Assembly (NCBI GenBank): GCA_044229785.1
Contig: JBGASK010000002.1
Location: 1 to 64,000, forward strand
From: JADKHK01 sp035439465
Lineage (GTDB): Bacteria > Pseudomonadota > Gammaproteobacteria > Xanthomonadales > Ahniellaceae
DNA length: 64,000 nucleotides
Direction of reading: 5' to 3'
Shown here: positions 33,935 through 42,456 of the stretch, piece by piece
Layout: every line of letters begins with the position of its first letter
Numbering within the stretch: the first letter of the stretch is position 1
Position numbers and translations under genes: made by a program
Notes under the pieces: generated by a model
Databases searched by the model: none
Seen by the model: the letters and a program-made list of their open reading frames with translations, nothing else
Told to the model about the DNA's origin: nothing

Positions 33935-35800
33935 ATGACCCTTGAATATCCGCTGTGGAAGAAGGCCGTCATCCTCGTGGTGCTGGCCTTCGCCCTGCTC
34001 TACTCGCTGCCGAACATCTACCGCCAGGATCCGGCGGTGCAGATCTCGTCGACCGGCAATGCCGTGCTCGACGAGGCGACCAAGGAAAAGGTTGCGGGCG
34101 ACCTCGAACGCGCCAAGGTCGCCATCAAGTCGATCGAACTGGAAGGCGACCGCCTGCTGGTCCGACTGCTGGACGGCGACGCGCAGGCCAAGGCCTCGGA
34201 ACTGCTGACCGAATCGCTGGGCGAGAACTATTCGGTGGCGCTGAATCTGGCCTCGACCGTGCCGGACTGGCTGACCGCGATCCATGCCAAGCCGATGACC
34301 CTCGGTCTCGACCTGCAGGGCGGCGTGAACTTCCTGATGGAAGTCGACAGCAAGGCCGTGGCCGAAGCCGCCGACGAGCGCCTGGTCGAAGAGATCAAGA
34401 CCATGTTGCGCGACAAGAACCTGCGCGGTTCGGCCTCGCGTTCGGGCGACGGCGTGCTGGTCACGCTGCGCAGCGCCGACGACCGCAAGAAGGCCGCGGG
34501 CGAAATCGCCGGGCTGGCGATGGGCGCCCAACTGCTCGACCTGCCCGGATCCGCCGACAGCTTCCCGATGTCGGTCAAGATGCCGCCGGAAGTCCGCACC
34601 GCGTCGATGGACCAGGTCATCGAACAGAACCTGTCGACCCTGCGCAACCGCGTCAACGCGCTGAAGGTGGCTGAACCGGTGATCCAGCGCCAGGGTGCGT
34701 CGCGCATCTCGATCCAGCTGCCGGGCATTCAGGACACCGCGAAGGCGAAGGAAATCCTGGGCGCCACCGCGACGCTGGAATATCGCCTCTCCGATGTCGA
34801 GAACGCCGGCCGCATCCAGGACGTGCTGCAGACCGGTCGCGCGCCGGCCGGCTCCAAGCTGTATTTCACGCGCAACGGCCAGCCGGTCCTGCTCAAGCGC
34901 CAGGTCATCGCCCAGGGCGACGAAATCGTGCGCGCCACCAGCGTCATCGATCCGGACAGCGGCACCCCGGCGGTATCGATCCTGCTGAACGACGCTGGCG
35001 GTCGCAAGATGCTGCGCGTGACCGAAGAGAACGTCGGCCGCCCGCTGGCCGTCGTCTACATCGAAACCGTGATGGAGAAGAAGAAGGTCGACGGCAAGGA
35101 CGTGATCACGCCGCGGGTGAAGGAAGAAGTCATCAGCGTCGCGAACATCCGCGAACCCTTCGGCAAGAACTTCCAGACTACCGGACTGGAGCGCAAGGAA
35201 GCCGACGATCTCGCCCTGCTGATCAAGTCCGGCTCTCTGTCCGCGCCGATCTACATCGTGCAGGAACGCGTCATCGGCCCGAGCCTGGGTCGCGACAACA
35301 TCGAGGCGGGCACCAAGGCGGTGTTCTACTCGTTCCTGTTCGTGATGGCCTTCTTCGTCCTGTACTACAAGATGTTCGGCGTCGTCACCAACCTGTCGGT
35401 GCTGCTGAACCTGCTGCTCGTGGTCGCGATCATGTCCTTGCTCGGCGCCACCCTGACCCTGCCCGGCCTGGCCGGCATCGCGTTGACGGTGGGCATGTCG
35501 GTGGACGCGAACGTGCTGATCAACGAACGCATCCGCGAGGAACTGCGTGCCGGCACGTCGCCGCTCGCCAGCATCGCCATCGGCTACGAAAAGGCATCGG
35601 GCACCATTCTCGACGCGAACGTGACGGCCCTGCTCGGCGGTCTCGCCATGTTCGCCTTCGGCTCGGGCCCGATCCAGGGCTTCGCCGTCTCGCTGGTGGT
35701 CGGCATCCTCACCTCGATGTACACCGCGGTGTCGGTGTCGCGCGGTATCGCCTCGCTCTTCTACAGCGGCCGCAGCAAGCTTGCGCGCCTGTCGATCTGA
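33935..35800 (+). CDS. secD: Protein translocase subunit SecD
   Basis: A 621-residue RND-type membrane protein using proton motive force to pull secreted proteins across the inner membrane. It has an N-terminal span (KAVILVVLAFALLYSLPNIY), the periplasmic P1 domain with GLDLQGGVNFLMEVD, the conserved LRNRVNALKVAEPVIQRQG, and five C-terminal spans beginning near FYSFLFVMAFFVLYY. The conserved GLAGIALTVGMSVDANVLINERIREE (TM4 region with the Asp of the proton path) is present. It is followed by secF after 15 bases. Confidence 0.96.
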   Translation: MTLEYPLWKKAVILVVLAFALLYSLPNIYRQDPAVQISSTGNAVLDEATKEKVAGDLERAKVAIKSIELEGDRLLVRLLDGDAQAKASELLTESLGENYSVALNLASTVPDWLTAIHAKPMTLGLDLQGGVNFLMEVDSKAVAEAADERLVEEIKTMLRDKNLRGSASRSGDGVLVTLRSADDRKKAAGEIAGLAMGAQLLDLPGSADSFPMSVKMPPEVRTASMDQVIEQNLSTLRNRVNALKVAEPVIQRQGASRISIQLPGIQDTAKAKEILGATATLEYRLSDVENAGRIQDVLQTGRAPAGSKLYFTRNGQPVLLKRQVIAQGDEIVRATSVIDPDSGTPAVSILLNDAGGRKMLRVTEENVGRPLAVVYIETVMEKKKVDGKDVITPRVKEEVISVANIREPFGKNFQTTGLERKEADDLALLIKSGSLSAPIYIVQERVIGPSLGRDNIEAGTKAVFYSFLFVMAFFVLYYKMFGVVTNLSVLLNLLLVVAIMSLLGATLTLPGLAGIALTVGMSVDANVLINERIREELRAGTSPLASIAIGYEKASGTILDANVTALLGGLAMFAFGSGPIQGFAVSLVVGILTSMYTAVSVSRGIASLFYSGRSKLARLSI

Positions 35801-35815
35801 TCCGGAGATCCGCAC

Positions 35816-36754
35816 GTGAATCTGTTCCCCTATGACAGCAAGTTCGACTTCATGCGCCTGCGCAAGGTGTCGATCGGCATGGCCGTCGCCCTGCTCGTGG
35901 TCGCCATCGGCGCGCTCGCCACCCGCGGCCTCAATTTCGCGCTCGACTTCACCGGCGGCACCGTCGTCGAACTGAAGTTCGATAAGGAAGTCGACGTCCC
36001 GGCGCTGCGCGAGCATCTCGAGACCGGCGGCTTCGAAAGCGCCGTGGTCCAGTCCATCGGTTCGTCGCGGGACATCGTGGTCCGCCTCAAGCCCTCGGAG
36101 AGCCGAAGCGACGCCGCCAAGACCGGCGACGCGGTCGTCGACGCCGCACAACTGCCCGGCAACGCCGCCAAGCTGACCCGCTCCGACTTCGTCGGCCCGC
36201 AGGTCGGCAAGGAACTGGCCAGCCAGGGCGTGTGGGCGGTGTTCTTCGTCACGGCGGCCTTCCTCCTGTACATCTCGGTGCGGTTCGAGAAGAAGTTCGC
36301 CGCCGCGGCCATCCTCGCCACCGTGCACGACGTGGTCATCTGCGTCGGCTACTTCGCGATCACCGGCAAGGAGTTCGACCTGAACGTGCTCGCCGGCATC
36401 CTGTCGGTGATGGGCTACTCGATCAACGACACCATCGTCGTGTTCGACCGCGTCCGCGAGAACTTCCGCAGTCTGCATCGCGTCGAGCCCTACGAAGTGC
36501 TGAACCGCTCGGTCAACCAGACGCTGTCGCGCACGATCATCACCTCGTTCGTGGCCTTGCTGACGGTGCTGGCGCTCTACTTCTTTGGCGGCTCCGCGCT
36601 CAAGGGCATGGCCGAATCGCAGATCATCGGCATCGTCATCGGCACCCTGTCCTCGATCTTCGTCGCCTGCCCGCTGCTGCTGATCCTGGGCACGACCCGC
36701 GTCGACCTGCTGCCGCGCGCCAAGGACGATTCGGATCTGGCGCGTCGTCCGTAA
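35816..36754 (+). CDS. secF: Protein translocase subunit SecF
   Basis: A 312-residue partner of SecD. Visible are the first span (RKVSIGMAVALLVVAIGAL), the GLNFALDFTGGTVVEL motif of the periplasmic domain, and the C-terminal spans with GILSVMGYSINDTIVVFDRVRE and SRTIITSFVALLTVLALYFFGG. The start is GTG at 35816, with GGAG 7 bases upstream. A strong hairpin with a T-run lies just after the stop. Confidence 0.96.
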   Translation: MNLFPYDSKFDFMRLRKVSIGMAVALLVVAIGALATRGLNFALDFTGGTVVELKFDKEVDVPALREHLETGGFESAVVQSIGSSRDIVVRLKPSESRSDAAKTGDAVVDAAQLPGNAAKLTRSDFVGPQVGKELASQGVWAVFFVTAAFLLYISVRFEKKFAAAAILATVHDVVICVGYFAITGKEFDLNVLAGILSVMGYSINDTIVVFDRVRENFRSLHRVEPYEVLNRSVNQTLSRTIITSFVALLTVLALYFFGGSALKGMAESQIIGIVIGTLSSIFVACPLLLILGTTRVDLLPRAKDDSDLARRP

Positions 36755-36775
36755 TCGCATTCCGACATCGCGTAA

Positions 36776-36807
36776 AACAAAAGGCCGGGAGCGATCCCGG
36801 CCTTTTG
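36776..36807 (+). terminator. Rho-independent terminator after secF
   Basis: Stem AAAAGGCCGGGA / TCCCGGCCTTTT with loop GCGA (779-806), followed by T residues. The A-run on the left arm means it could also work on the opposite strand. Confidence 0.85.
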
Positions 36808-36815
36808 CTGTCCAT

Positions 36816-36981
36816 GTCGGCTCCGCTGCGCTTGAGCCGACCTACATTGGGCTTGAGCCGACCTACATTGGGCCTGAGCCGACCGCGTCGAGGGCTCAAG
36901 AAATGTAGGTCGGATCAAGTCGCGCAGCGACCGATGTCCCAGAACGTAGGTCGGATCAAGTCGCGCAGCGACGGATCCGAC
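36816..36981. repeat. REP/BIME array, GTAG type
   Basis: An inverted REP at 36816-36845 reads, on the minus strand, GTAG then GTCGGCTC, a 10-base middle and GAGCCGAC. Next come two tandem 21-base copies of CTTGAGCCGACCTACATTGGG (36831-36872; the first overlaps the first REP) plus a third partial copy. Then two plus-strand REPs follow at 36905 and 36946, each starting GTAGGTCGGATCAAGTCGCG. The last (36946-36981) is complete, with arms GTCGGATC/GATCCGAC and an inner GTCGC-GCA-GCGAC hairpin. The copy at 36905 has a decayed right arm. The array fills the gap between secF and suhB. Confidence 0.8.
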
Positions 36982-36990
36982 AGAACCGCG

Positions 36991-37785
36991 TCAATTCAAC
37001 CCGCCCACGAACGGCTCGATCGCCGCACGCAATTCGCCGCCGACATTGAGGTTGGCCGCGACGATGTGGCCGTTCGCCATGAAGGCGTCGCCGCCGCGCA
37101 TGTCGGTGACCTGGCCGCCGGCTTCGCGCACCAGCAACGCGCCTGCGGCGATGTCCCAGGGCTGCAGGCCCATTTCGAAATAGGCATCGAAACGTCCGCA
37201 GGCCACATAGGCCAGATCCAGCGCGGCCGAACCGGTCCGGCGCAGGTCTTCGCCGGTTTTCAGCAAGGCCTTGACCATGCCGAGATGGTCGTCGAACAGC
37301 TTGCGCTGGCGGAACGGGAAGCCGGTGGCGATCAGCGCGCCATCGATGCCCTTGCGCGGCGCGACACGCAGCCGGCGGTCGTTGAGCAAGGCGCCGCGGC
37401 CCTTCTCGGCCGTGAACAATTCATCGCGCAGCGGATCGAAGACGACGCCGAGGACCGGCTCGCCCTTCTCGACGAACGCGATCGAGACCGAGAAATGCGG
37501 AAACCCGCGCAGGAAATTGCTGGTGCCGTCGAGCGGATCGATCACCCACTGCTGTTTGGTGGGTCCGACCTGGCCGGATTCTTCGCCGAGAAACCCGTGC
37601 GAAGGGAACGAGCGACGCAGTTCCTTGATGATCTCGGCTTCGGCGAGACGGTCGACTTCGGTGACGAAATCGAGATGCGCCTTCTCGTGGATGACGAGGC
37701 TGTCGCGCTTCGGCAATGCGCGCAGGATGACGTTGCCAGCCGCGCGCGCGGCCTTGATGGCGATGTTGAGGGCGCCGTTTCGCAT
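36991..37785 (-). CDS. suhB: Inositol-1-monophosphatase SuhB
   Basis: A 264-residue Mg-dependent phosphatase. Signature motifs are FLGEESG, WVIDPLDGTSNFLRGFP and the C-terminal WDIAAGALLVREAGG. SuhB dephosphorylates inositol monophosphates and, in E. coli, also joins the rRNA antitermination complex. The start at MRNGALN was chosen because GGAG lies 6 bases upstream and residues ahead of it are unlike the family. It is divergent from trmJ, as in E. coli. Confidence 0.94.
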   Translation of the reverse strand: MRNGALNIAIKAARAAGNVILRALPKRDSLVIHEKAHLDFVTEVDRLAEAEIIKELRRSFPSHGFLGEESGQVGPTKQQWVIDPLDGTSNFLRGFPHFSVSIAFVEKGEPVLGVVFDPLRDELFTAEKGRGALLNDRRLRVAPRKGIDGALIATGFPFRQRKLFDDHLGMVKALLKTGEDLRRTGSAALDLAYVACGRFDAYFEMGLQPWDIAAGALLVREAGGQVTDMRGGDAFMANGHIVAANLNVGGELRAAIEPFVGGLN

Positions 37786-37907
37786 GATATCTCCGGGAAA
37801 GAACAACCCGGCTCTGGGCCGGGCGCAAGGCCGCCAGCGTAACAAACCCGCCAACGCCGCGAAAGCCAAGCGCGACGCGGGCTTCAGCCGCGGGCTAGAC
37901 TAGGGCG

Positions 37908-38675
37908 ATGTCCTTGCGTGAATTCCTGCGCCCCGTGCGCATCGTTCTGGTCGACACCGCCCTGCCCGAAAACATCGGATCGGCCGCGCGTGCGATGAAA
38001 ACCATGGGCTTGTCCGACCTCGCCCTGGTGCGCCCGAAACTGTTTCCGGACCAGCGCGCGAACGCGCTCGCCGCCGGTGCCGACGACGTGCTCGAACAGG
38101 CTCGGGTCGTCGATTCCTTGACCGCCGCCATCGGCGACTGCGTGCATGCGGTCGGCTGCACCGCACGCCTGCGCGACATCAGCCTGCCGATGTTCGAACC
38201 GGCCGAAGCCGCCGCGACCGTCCTGTCACAACTGCCGCGGGGCCCGGTGGCGCTCGTGTTCGGGGCCGAACGCACCGGCCTGACCAATGAGGACCTGAGC
38301 CGCTGCGACGCTGCCGTGCATATCCCGACCGAGGCCGATTTCAGCTCGCTGAACCTCGCGCAGGCGGTACAGGTGCTGGCGTATTGCATCCGCAACGCCG
38401 CGCTGACGGTGCGGGCGCTTCCGGTCATTCCGGTGGAACAGCGCGAAGACCCGCCGGCCACGATCGAGCAGATGGAGCGAATGTTCGGTCACTTCGAGGA
38501 AGCCCTGACCGAGATCGACTTCTTCAAGGGCCGCCCCTACGGTCACTTGATGCAGCGCCTCCGGCGCATGCTGCACCGCGCCGATCTCGACGGTCGCGAG
38601 GTGATGATCCTGCGCGGCATTCTCGCCGAAGCGCAGCGCATGGCCCGGCTCGCCGCCGGCACCGTCAACAAGTGA
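37908..38675 (+). CDS. trmJ: tRNA (Cm32/Um32) methyltransferase TrmJ
   Basis: A 255-residue SPOUT methyltransferase that adds the 2'-O-methyl group at position 32 of several tRNAs. It starts with the family block VRIVLVDTALPENIGSAARAMKTMGL. The AdoMet knot holds LVFGAERTGLTNEDL and IPTEADFSSLNLAQAVQVL. The C-terminal extension (VMILRGILAEAQRM) is typical of TrmJ. It is 122 bases away from the divergent suhB gene. Confidence 0.94.
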   Translation: MSLREFLRPVRIVLVDTALPENIGSAARAMKTMGLSDLALVRPKLFPDQRANALAAGADDVLEQARVVDSLTAAIGDCVHAVGCTARLRDISLPMFEPAEAAATVLSQLPRGPVALVFGAERTGLTNEDLSRCDAAVHIPTEADFSSLNLAQAVQVLAYCIRNAALTVRALPVIPVEQREDPPATIEQMERMFGHFEEALTEIDFFKGRPYGHLMQRLRRMLHRADLDGREVMILRGILAEAQRMARLAAGTVNK

Positions 38676-38703
38676 AAGACCGGAACGAGCGGTCGCCGGC
38701 CCG

Positions 38704-39726
38704 GTGAATGCGCATGCTATGTTCGATCCATCTTTGCCCGGTGGACGCACCGGCGACGGACCCTTGACCCCAGTGACGGCAGCGATCGACAGGCCGCGCA
38801 CCCTTGGTGCGCAACCACGCAGATGTCTTGCGCTGCTGCTGGCGCTGATGTGCGCCTGTCCGGTATTCGCGGATGCGCTGAATCCGAACCGCATCGTCAT
38901 CGGCCGCATCACCGACAACCCGCGCGGCGACTATGTCCGGCTCAAGCGCCTGCTCGATGCGGTGCTTCCGTACCTCGCGGCGCAGGGCATCCGCGAAGGC
39001 GCCGTGCTGCTGGCGCGCGATCCGCAGCAGATGGCCGGCTACCTGCGGCGCGGTCGCGTCGACTGGGTCACCGAAACGCCGGCAATGGCCGCGGAGTTGC
39101 AGAGCCGCTCCGGCGCCCAGCCGTTCCTGCGCGCGCTGCGCGAGGACCGAAACGTCTACCGCAGTCTGGTGTTCGTGCGTCGCGACAGCGGCATCCGCTC
39201 GCTGGCCGATCTGCGCGGAAAGCGTCTGGCGTTGCAGACGCGTTCCTCGACCAGCGCGTTCTACCTGCCGTTGATCACGCTGCTCGACGCGCGCCTGTCG
39301 TTGACCGAACTGGCCACGCCGGACGACCACCCGGGCGGCGACGAAGTCGGCTTCCTGCTGGCACGCTCGGAACTCAACATCGCCACCTGGGTGCACAAGG
39401 GCCTGGCGGATGCCGGCGCCTTCAGCAACCTCGACTGGGACAATCCGCGGCGCATGCCGCCGAGCTTCCGCGCCGACTTCCGCGTCATCGCCGAAAGCGA
39501 CAGCGTGCCGCGGGCGATCGAGCTGATCCGCAAGGATTTGCCGGCCGAGCTGGCCGATGTCTTGCGCGCCACCTTGCTCGGTCTCGACAACAAGCCCGAG
39601 GCCCAGGAGGCATTGCGCGGCTATTTCGCGACGGCACGCTTTGAAGCCATCGACGCCGAAACGCAGCGTTCGCTGACCGCCCTGAACGCCCGCATCGCGC
39701 CGCTGCGCAAGGAACTCGACCGATGA
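38704..39726 (+). CDS. PhnD-like periplasmic substrate-binding protein
   Basis: A 340-residue exported protein of the phosphate/phosphite/phosphonate binding family. A hydrophobic signal (RRCLALLLALMCACPVFADA) follows an unusually long N-terminal lead. The body has the family blocks VDWVTETPAMAAELQ, YRSLVFVRRDSGIRSLADLRGKRLAL and STSAFYLP. No ABC permease or ATPase is nearby. Instead its stop overlaps the start of a GGDEF-EAL gene (ATGA). It therefore more likely works as a sensor than in uptake. The start is uncertain: GTG 38704, ATG 38719 or later, as no clear ribosome-binding site is seen. Confidence 0.82.
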   Translation: MNAHAMFDPSLPGGRTGDGPLTPVTAAIDRPRTLGAQPRRCLALLLALMCACPVFADALNPNRIVIGRITDNPRGDYVRLKRLLDAVLPYLAAQGIREGAVLLARDPQQMAGYLRRGRVDWVTETPAMAAELQSRSGAQPFLRALREDRNVYRSLVFVRRDSGIRSLADLRGKRLALQTRSSTSAFYLPLITLLDARLSLTELATPDDHPGGDEVGFLLARSELNIATWVHKGLADAGAFSNLDWDNPRRMPPSFRADFRVIAESDSVPRAIELIRKDLPAELADVLRATLLGLDNKPEAQEALRGYFATARFEAIDAETQRSLTALNARIAPLRKELDR

Positions 39727-41816
39727 GCCTGCGCCGTCGCTGGTGGCTGTTCGGGACCTTGGTCGCGCTGGCGGCGCTCGCGTTGTCGGCGCATGCGCTG
39801 CAACGGCATCGCTTGCAGACGCAACGCATGGCGGCGACGGCTGCACAACGGGAAGCGACCCTGGCCGAAGAAACGCTGGCCGAGCGCGCCCGGGTGGCCG
39901 CCGACCTGCTCGCCGAGTCGCTGGTCAACCCGACCTATTTCTTCGACCTGCAACGCATCGGCGAAGTCCTGGTCGGCAGCCTCAACCGCAACGATGTCGC
40001 CTATGTGCTGCTGCTCGACCGTAACGGCCGCATCATCCACGACGGCAGCAACGACATCGTCCGTTTCGGACAGCGGCCCGACGATGCGCTCGCCGAGCGC
40101 GCATTCGCGGCAACCGACGTCAGCGTGCTCGCCAACGAGCGTGTTGTCGAAGTCGCGCATCCGATCGCGCTCGGCGACCAGCGCCTCGCCACGCTGCGCC
40201 TGGCCTTGAAGCGCAACCCGACGACGATCGCGCCGATCGTGCCGGAAACGCCGCGGTGGCTCGATCCGGCATTGTTGGCCGGTCTCGCGACCTGCTTCCT
40301 GGCCCTGCTGCTGTTCGGCGAGCGCCGGTTCGTGCTGCCGCAACAATACCTGGATGCGCGCCTGCGCCAACTTGCGCGGGTGCATACGCAGGGCGCGAAT
40401 GGCGACGACGTGCGCAGCGCGCTCGACCGCGTCGAACAACGTTTCGTCGGCTTCGAGCGCGAGCTGCAGCAGATCGCGCGCATCGACGCGCTGACCGGGC
40501 TGCCGAACCGCATCGCGCTGCGCCAGCGCATCGGCGAAGCGATCCAGAGGGCGCAGGCCGGCGGCGATGGCGGGCTCGCCCTGCTGTTCATCGACCTCGA
40601 CGACTTCAAGCGCATCAACGACACCCTCGGCCACGATGTCGGCGACGACATCCTGGCCGCGGTCGCGCGCCGCTTCGGCGACGTGTTGCGCGACGAACAC
40701 CCGGCCGGACAAGGATTCATCGCCCGCTTCGGCGGCGACGAGTTCGTCATGCTGCTGGCCGGACCGGACGTGCGCCGCCGCGCCGGCGAGATCGCCGAAC
40801 TGCTGCTGTCGACGCTGCGCATTCCGCTGCAGGTGGCCGAGCATCTGCTGCACGTCAGCGCCAGCATCGGCATCACCTCGTTCCCGGAAGATGCGGCGGA
40901 CGCGTCGCGCCTGATCAAGAACGGCGACATCGCGATGTACCTGGCCAAGGTCCAGGGTCGCAACTGCGCGCGTTACTTCACCAACTACCTGACCCGCCTC
41001 GCCGAGGACCGCCTGTCGATCGAGCAGGACCTGCGCGCCGCGATCGACCGCGACGAGCTGAAACTGCACTACCAGCCGATCATCGACTTCGACAGCGGCC
41101 ACATCCATGGCGCCGAGGCGCTGCTGCGCTGGTTCCATCCGACGCGCGGCCTGGTGCCCTCGTCCTTGTTCGTCGGCGTGGCCGAAGACGTCGGACTGAT
41201 CGACGCGCTCGGCGATTTCGCACTGCGCACCGCTTGCGAAACCGCGGTGCGCTGGCCGCGCAGCGCCGGCCGCGCGCCCTTCATCTCGGTGAATGTTTCG
41301 GTCAAGCAGCTGCGCAACGCCCGCTTCCCGGCGCGGGTCGCCGAAGTCCTGGCCGACACCGGCCTGGCGCCGGACCTGCTGCATCTGGAATTGACCGAAA
41401 GTTCGCTGCTCGACGGCGAATCCGACGCCATCGCCACGCTCGAAGCCCTGCATGGTCTCGGCGTGAAACTGTGGCTGGACGATTTCGGCACCGGCTTCTC
41501 GGGCTTGAACCATCTGCGCCGCGTGCCGGTGTCGGGCGTGAAGATCGACCGCAGTTTCGTCGCCGACCTGATGACCGACCGCCACGATGTCGCGCTGACC
41601 AGCGCCATCATCGCGATGGCGCGCTCGCTCGACATCACCGTGGTCGCCGAAGGCGTGGAATCGGCCGCGCTCGCCGAATTGCTGCGCCAGCTCGAATGTC
41701 CGTTCGGCCAGGGCTACTGGTTCGGCGAACCGGCGCACAGCGAGAAGCTGGTGGAACGCATCATCGCCCAGCGCTACGGCGACCGCAGCCAGGCCAACGT
41801 GGTGCCGTTCAGCTGA
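39723..41816 (+). CDS. Membrane GGDEF-EAL protein (c-di-GMP synthase/phosphodiesterase)
   Basis: A 697-residue protein. Two spans (about 9-25 and 178-197) enclose a periplasmic sensor region, then come GGDEF (about 250-410) and EAL (about 425-680) domains. The cyclase signature is RFGGDEF, intact. The product-inhibition RxxD site is absent from its usual place, which reads AGQGFIAR. EAL residues are intact: GAEALLRW, LELTESSLL, DDFGTGFSGL, VKIDRSF, VAEGVES and QGYWFGEP. Both activities are possible. It is coupled to the PhnD-like gene by ATGA. Its 3' end overlaps the convergent exoD-like gene by 8 bases. Confidence 0.93.
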   Translation: MSLRRRWWLFGTLVALAALALSAHALQRHRLQTQRMAATAAQREATLAEETLAERARVAADLLAESLVNPTYFFDLQRIGEVLVGSLNRNDVAYVLLLDRNGRIIHDGSNDIVRFGQRPDDALAERAFAATDVSVLANERVVEVAHPIALGDQRLATLRLALKRNPTTIAPIVPETPRWLDPALLAGLATCFLALLLFGERRFVLPQQYLDARLRQLARVHTQGANGDDVRSALDRVEQRFVGFERELQQIARIDALTGLPNRIALRQRIGEAIQRAQAGGDGGLALLFIDLDDFKRINDTLGHDVGDDILAAVARRFGDVLRDEHPAGQGFIARFGGDEFVMLLAGPDVRRRAGEIAELLLSTLRIPLQVAEHLLHVSASIGITSFPEDAADASRLIKNGDIAMYLAKVQGRNCARYFTNYLTRLAEDRLSIEQDLRAAIDRDELKLHYQPIIDFDSGHIHGAEALLRWFHPTRGLVPSSLFVGVAEDVGLIDALGDFALRTACETAVRWPRSAGRAPFISVNVSVKQLRNARFPARVAEVLADTGLAPDLLHLELTESSLLDGESDAIATLEALHGLGVKLWLDDFGTGFSGLNHLRRVPVSGVKIDRSFVADLMTDRHDVALTSAIIAMARSLDITVVAEGVESAALAELLRQLECPFGQGYWFGEPAHSEKLVERIIAQRYGDRSQANVVPFS

Positions 41817-42456
41817 ACAGGCTGCGCATGCTCTCGACGACACCGCCGAGATGCATGACCACCCAGTCGCCGAACCAGAATGCGGCACCGAACTGGATCA
41901 GCGTGACCGCCCACAACGCGGCCAGCCAGCGGCCGTCGCGCTCGAGCAAGGCCATGGCATACCCGATCATCGCGATCGCGAACGGCATGTTCGTCATCGG
42001 CACCGGCAGCGCCAGTTCGATGCCGAGGAAGATCAGCAGGAAGCCGGTGAAGCGGTGCGCATGCCGGGTCAGGAAGAAGGTCCAGCTCGGCTTGCACAGC
42101 TTCTCGATGCGCTCGAGCCACGGATCGAGCAGCTTCACGAACTTCGCGACCGAGGTCTTCGGGATCTGGATGCGGCGCACGAAGCCCGGCATCCACGGAT
42201 GATCGAAGCCGATCAGCATCTGCAGCCCGATCAGGCTCAGCAAGGTGCCGAAGATGCCGCCCATGAAACCGACCGGCAGCGGGATCATGCACGGCAAGGC
42301 CGCCAGCAGGATCAGGGCGCCGAAACCGCGCTCATGAATGGCGTCGACCAGTTGTCCGAAGCCGATCTTTTCCTGGTCCCACGCGGTCAGCGTCGCTTCC
42401 AGCAACTCGGACACCCGCGGCGGCTTGGGGCGAGGCGTGCGCTTCAGCAGTCCCAT
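41809..42456 (-). CDS. ExoD family membrane protein
   Basis: A 215-residue polytopic membrane protein matching the ExoD family, linked in rhizobia to exopolysaccharide production and alkali tolerance. Seen are FGALILLAALPCMIPLPVG, GTLLSLIGLQMLIGFDHPWMP, FLLIFLGIELALPVPMTNM and the final span WLAALWAVTLIQFGAAFWFGDW. The start overlaps the corC-like stop by one base (TGATG), and the stop lies inside the end of the convergent GGDEF-EAL gene. Confidence 0.85.
   Translation of the reverse strand: MGLLKRTPRPKPPRVSELLEATLTAWDQEKIGFGQLVDAIHERGFGALILLAALPCMIPLPVGFMGGIFGTLLSLIGLQMLIGFDHPWMPGFVRRIQIPKTSVAKFVKLLDPWLERIEKLCKPSWTFFLTRHAHRFTGFLLIFLGIELALPVPMTNMPFAIAMIGYAMALLERDGRWLAALWAVTLIQFGAAFWFGDWVVMHLGGVVESMRSLFS

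Noticed and set aside
33386..36760. 1124-codon minus-strand open frame opposite yajC-secD-secF
   Set aside because: Composition is His/Asp/Arg-rich antisense noise; the plus strand encodes conserved SecDF.
36831..36981. Short direct repeats considered as a CRISPR array
   Set aside because: The units are adjacent or irregularly spaced, contain REP palindromes with GTAG, and have no unique spacers or cas genes.
39621..41888. 755-codon minus-strand open frame
   Set aside because: Antisense shadow of the GGDEF-EAL gene.
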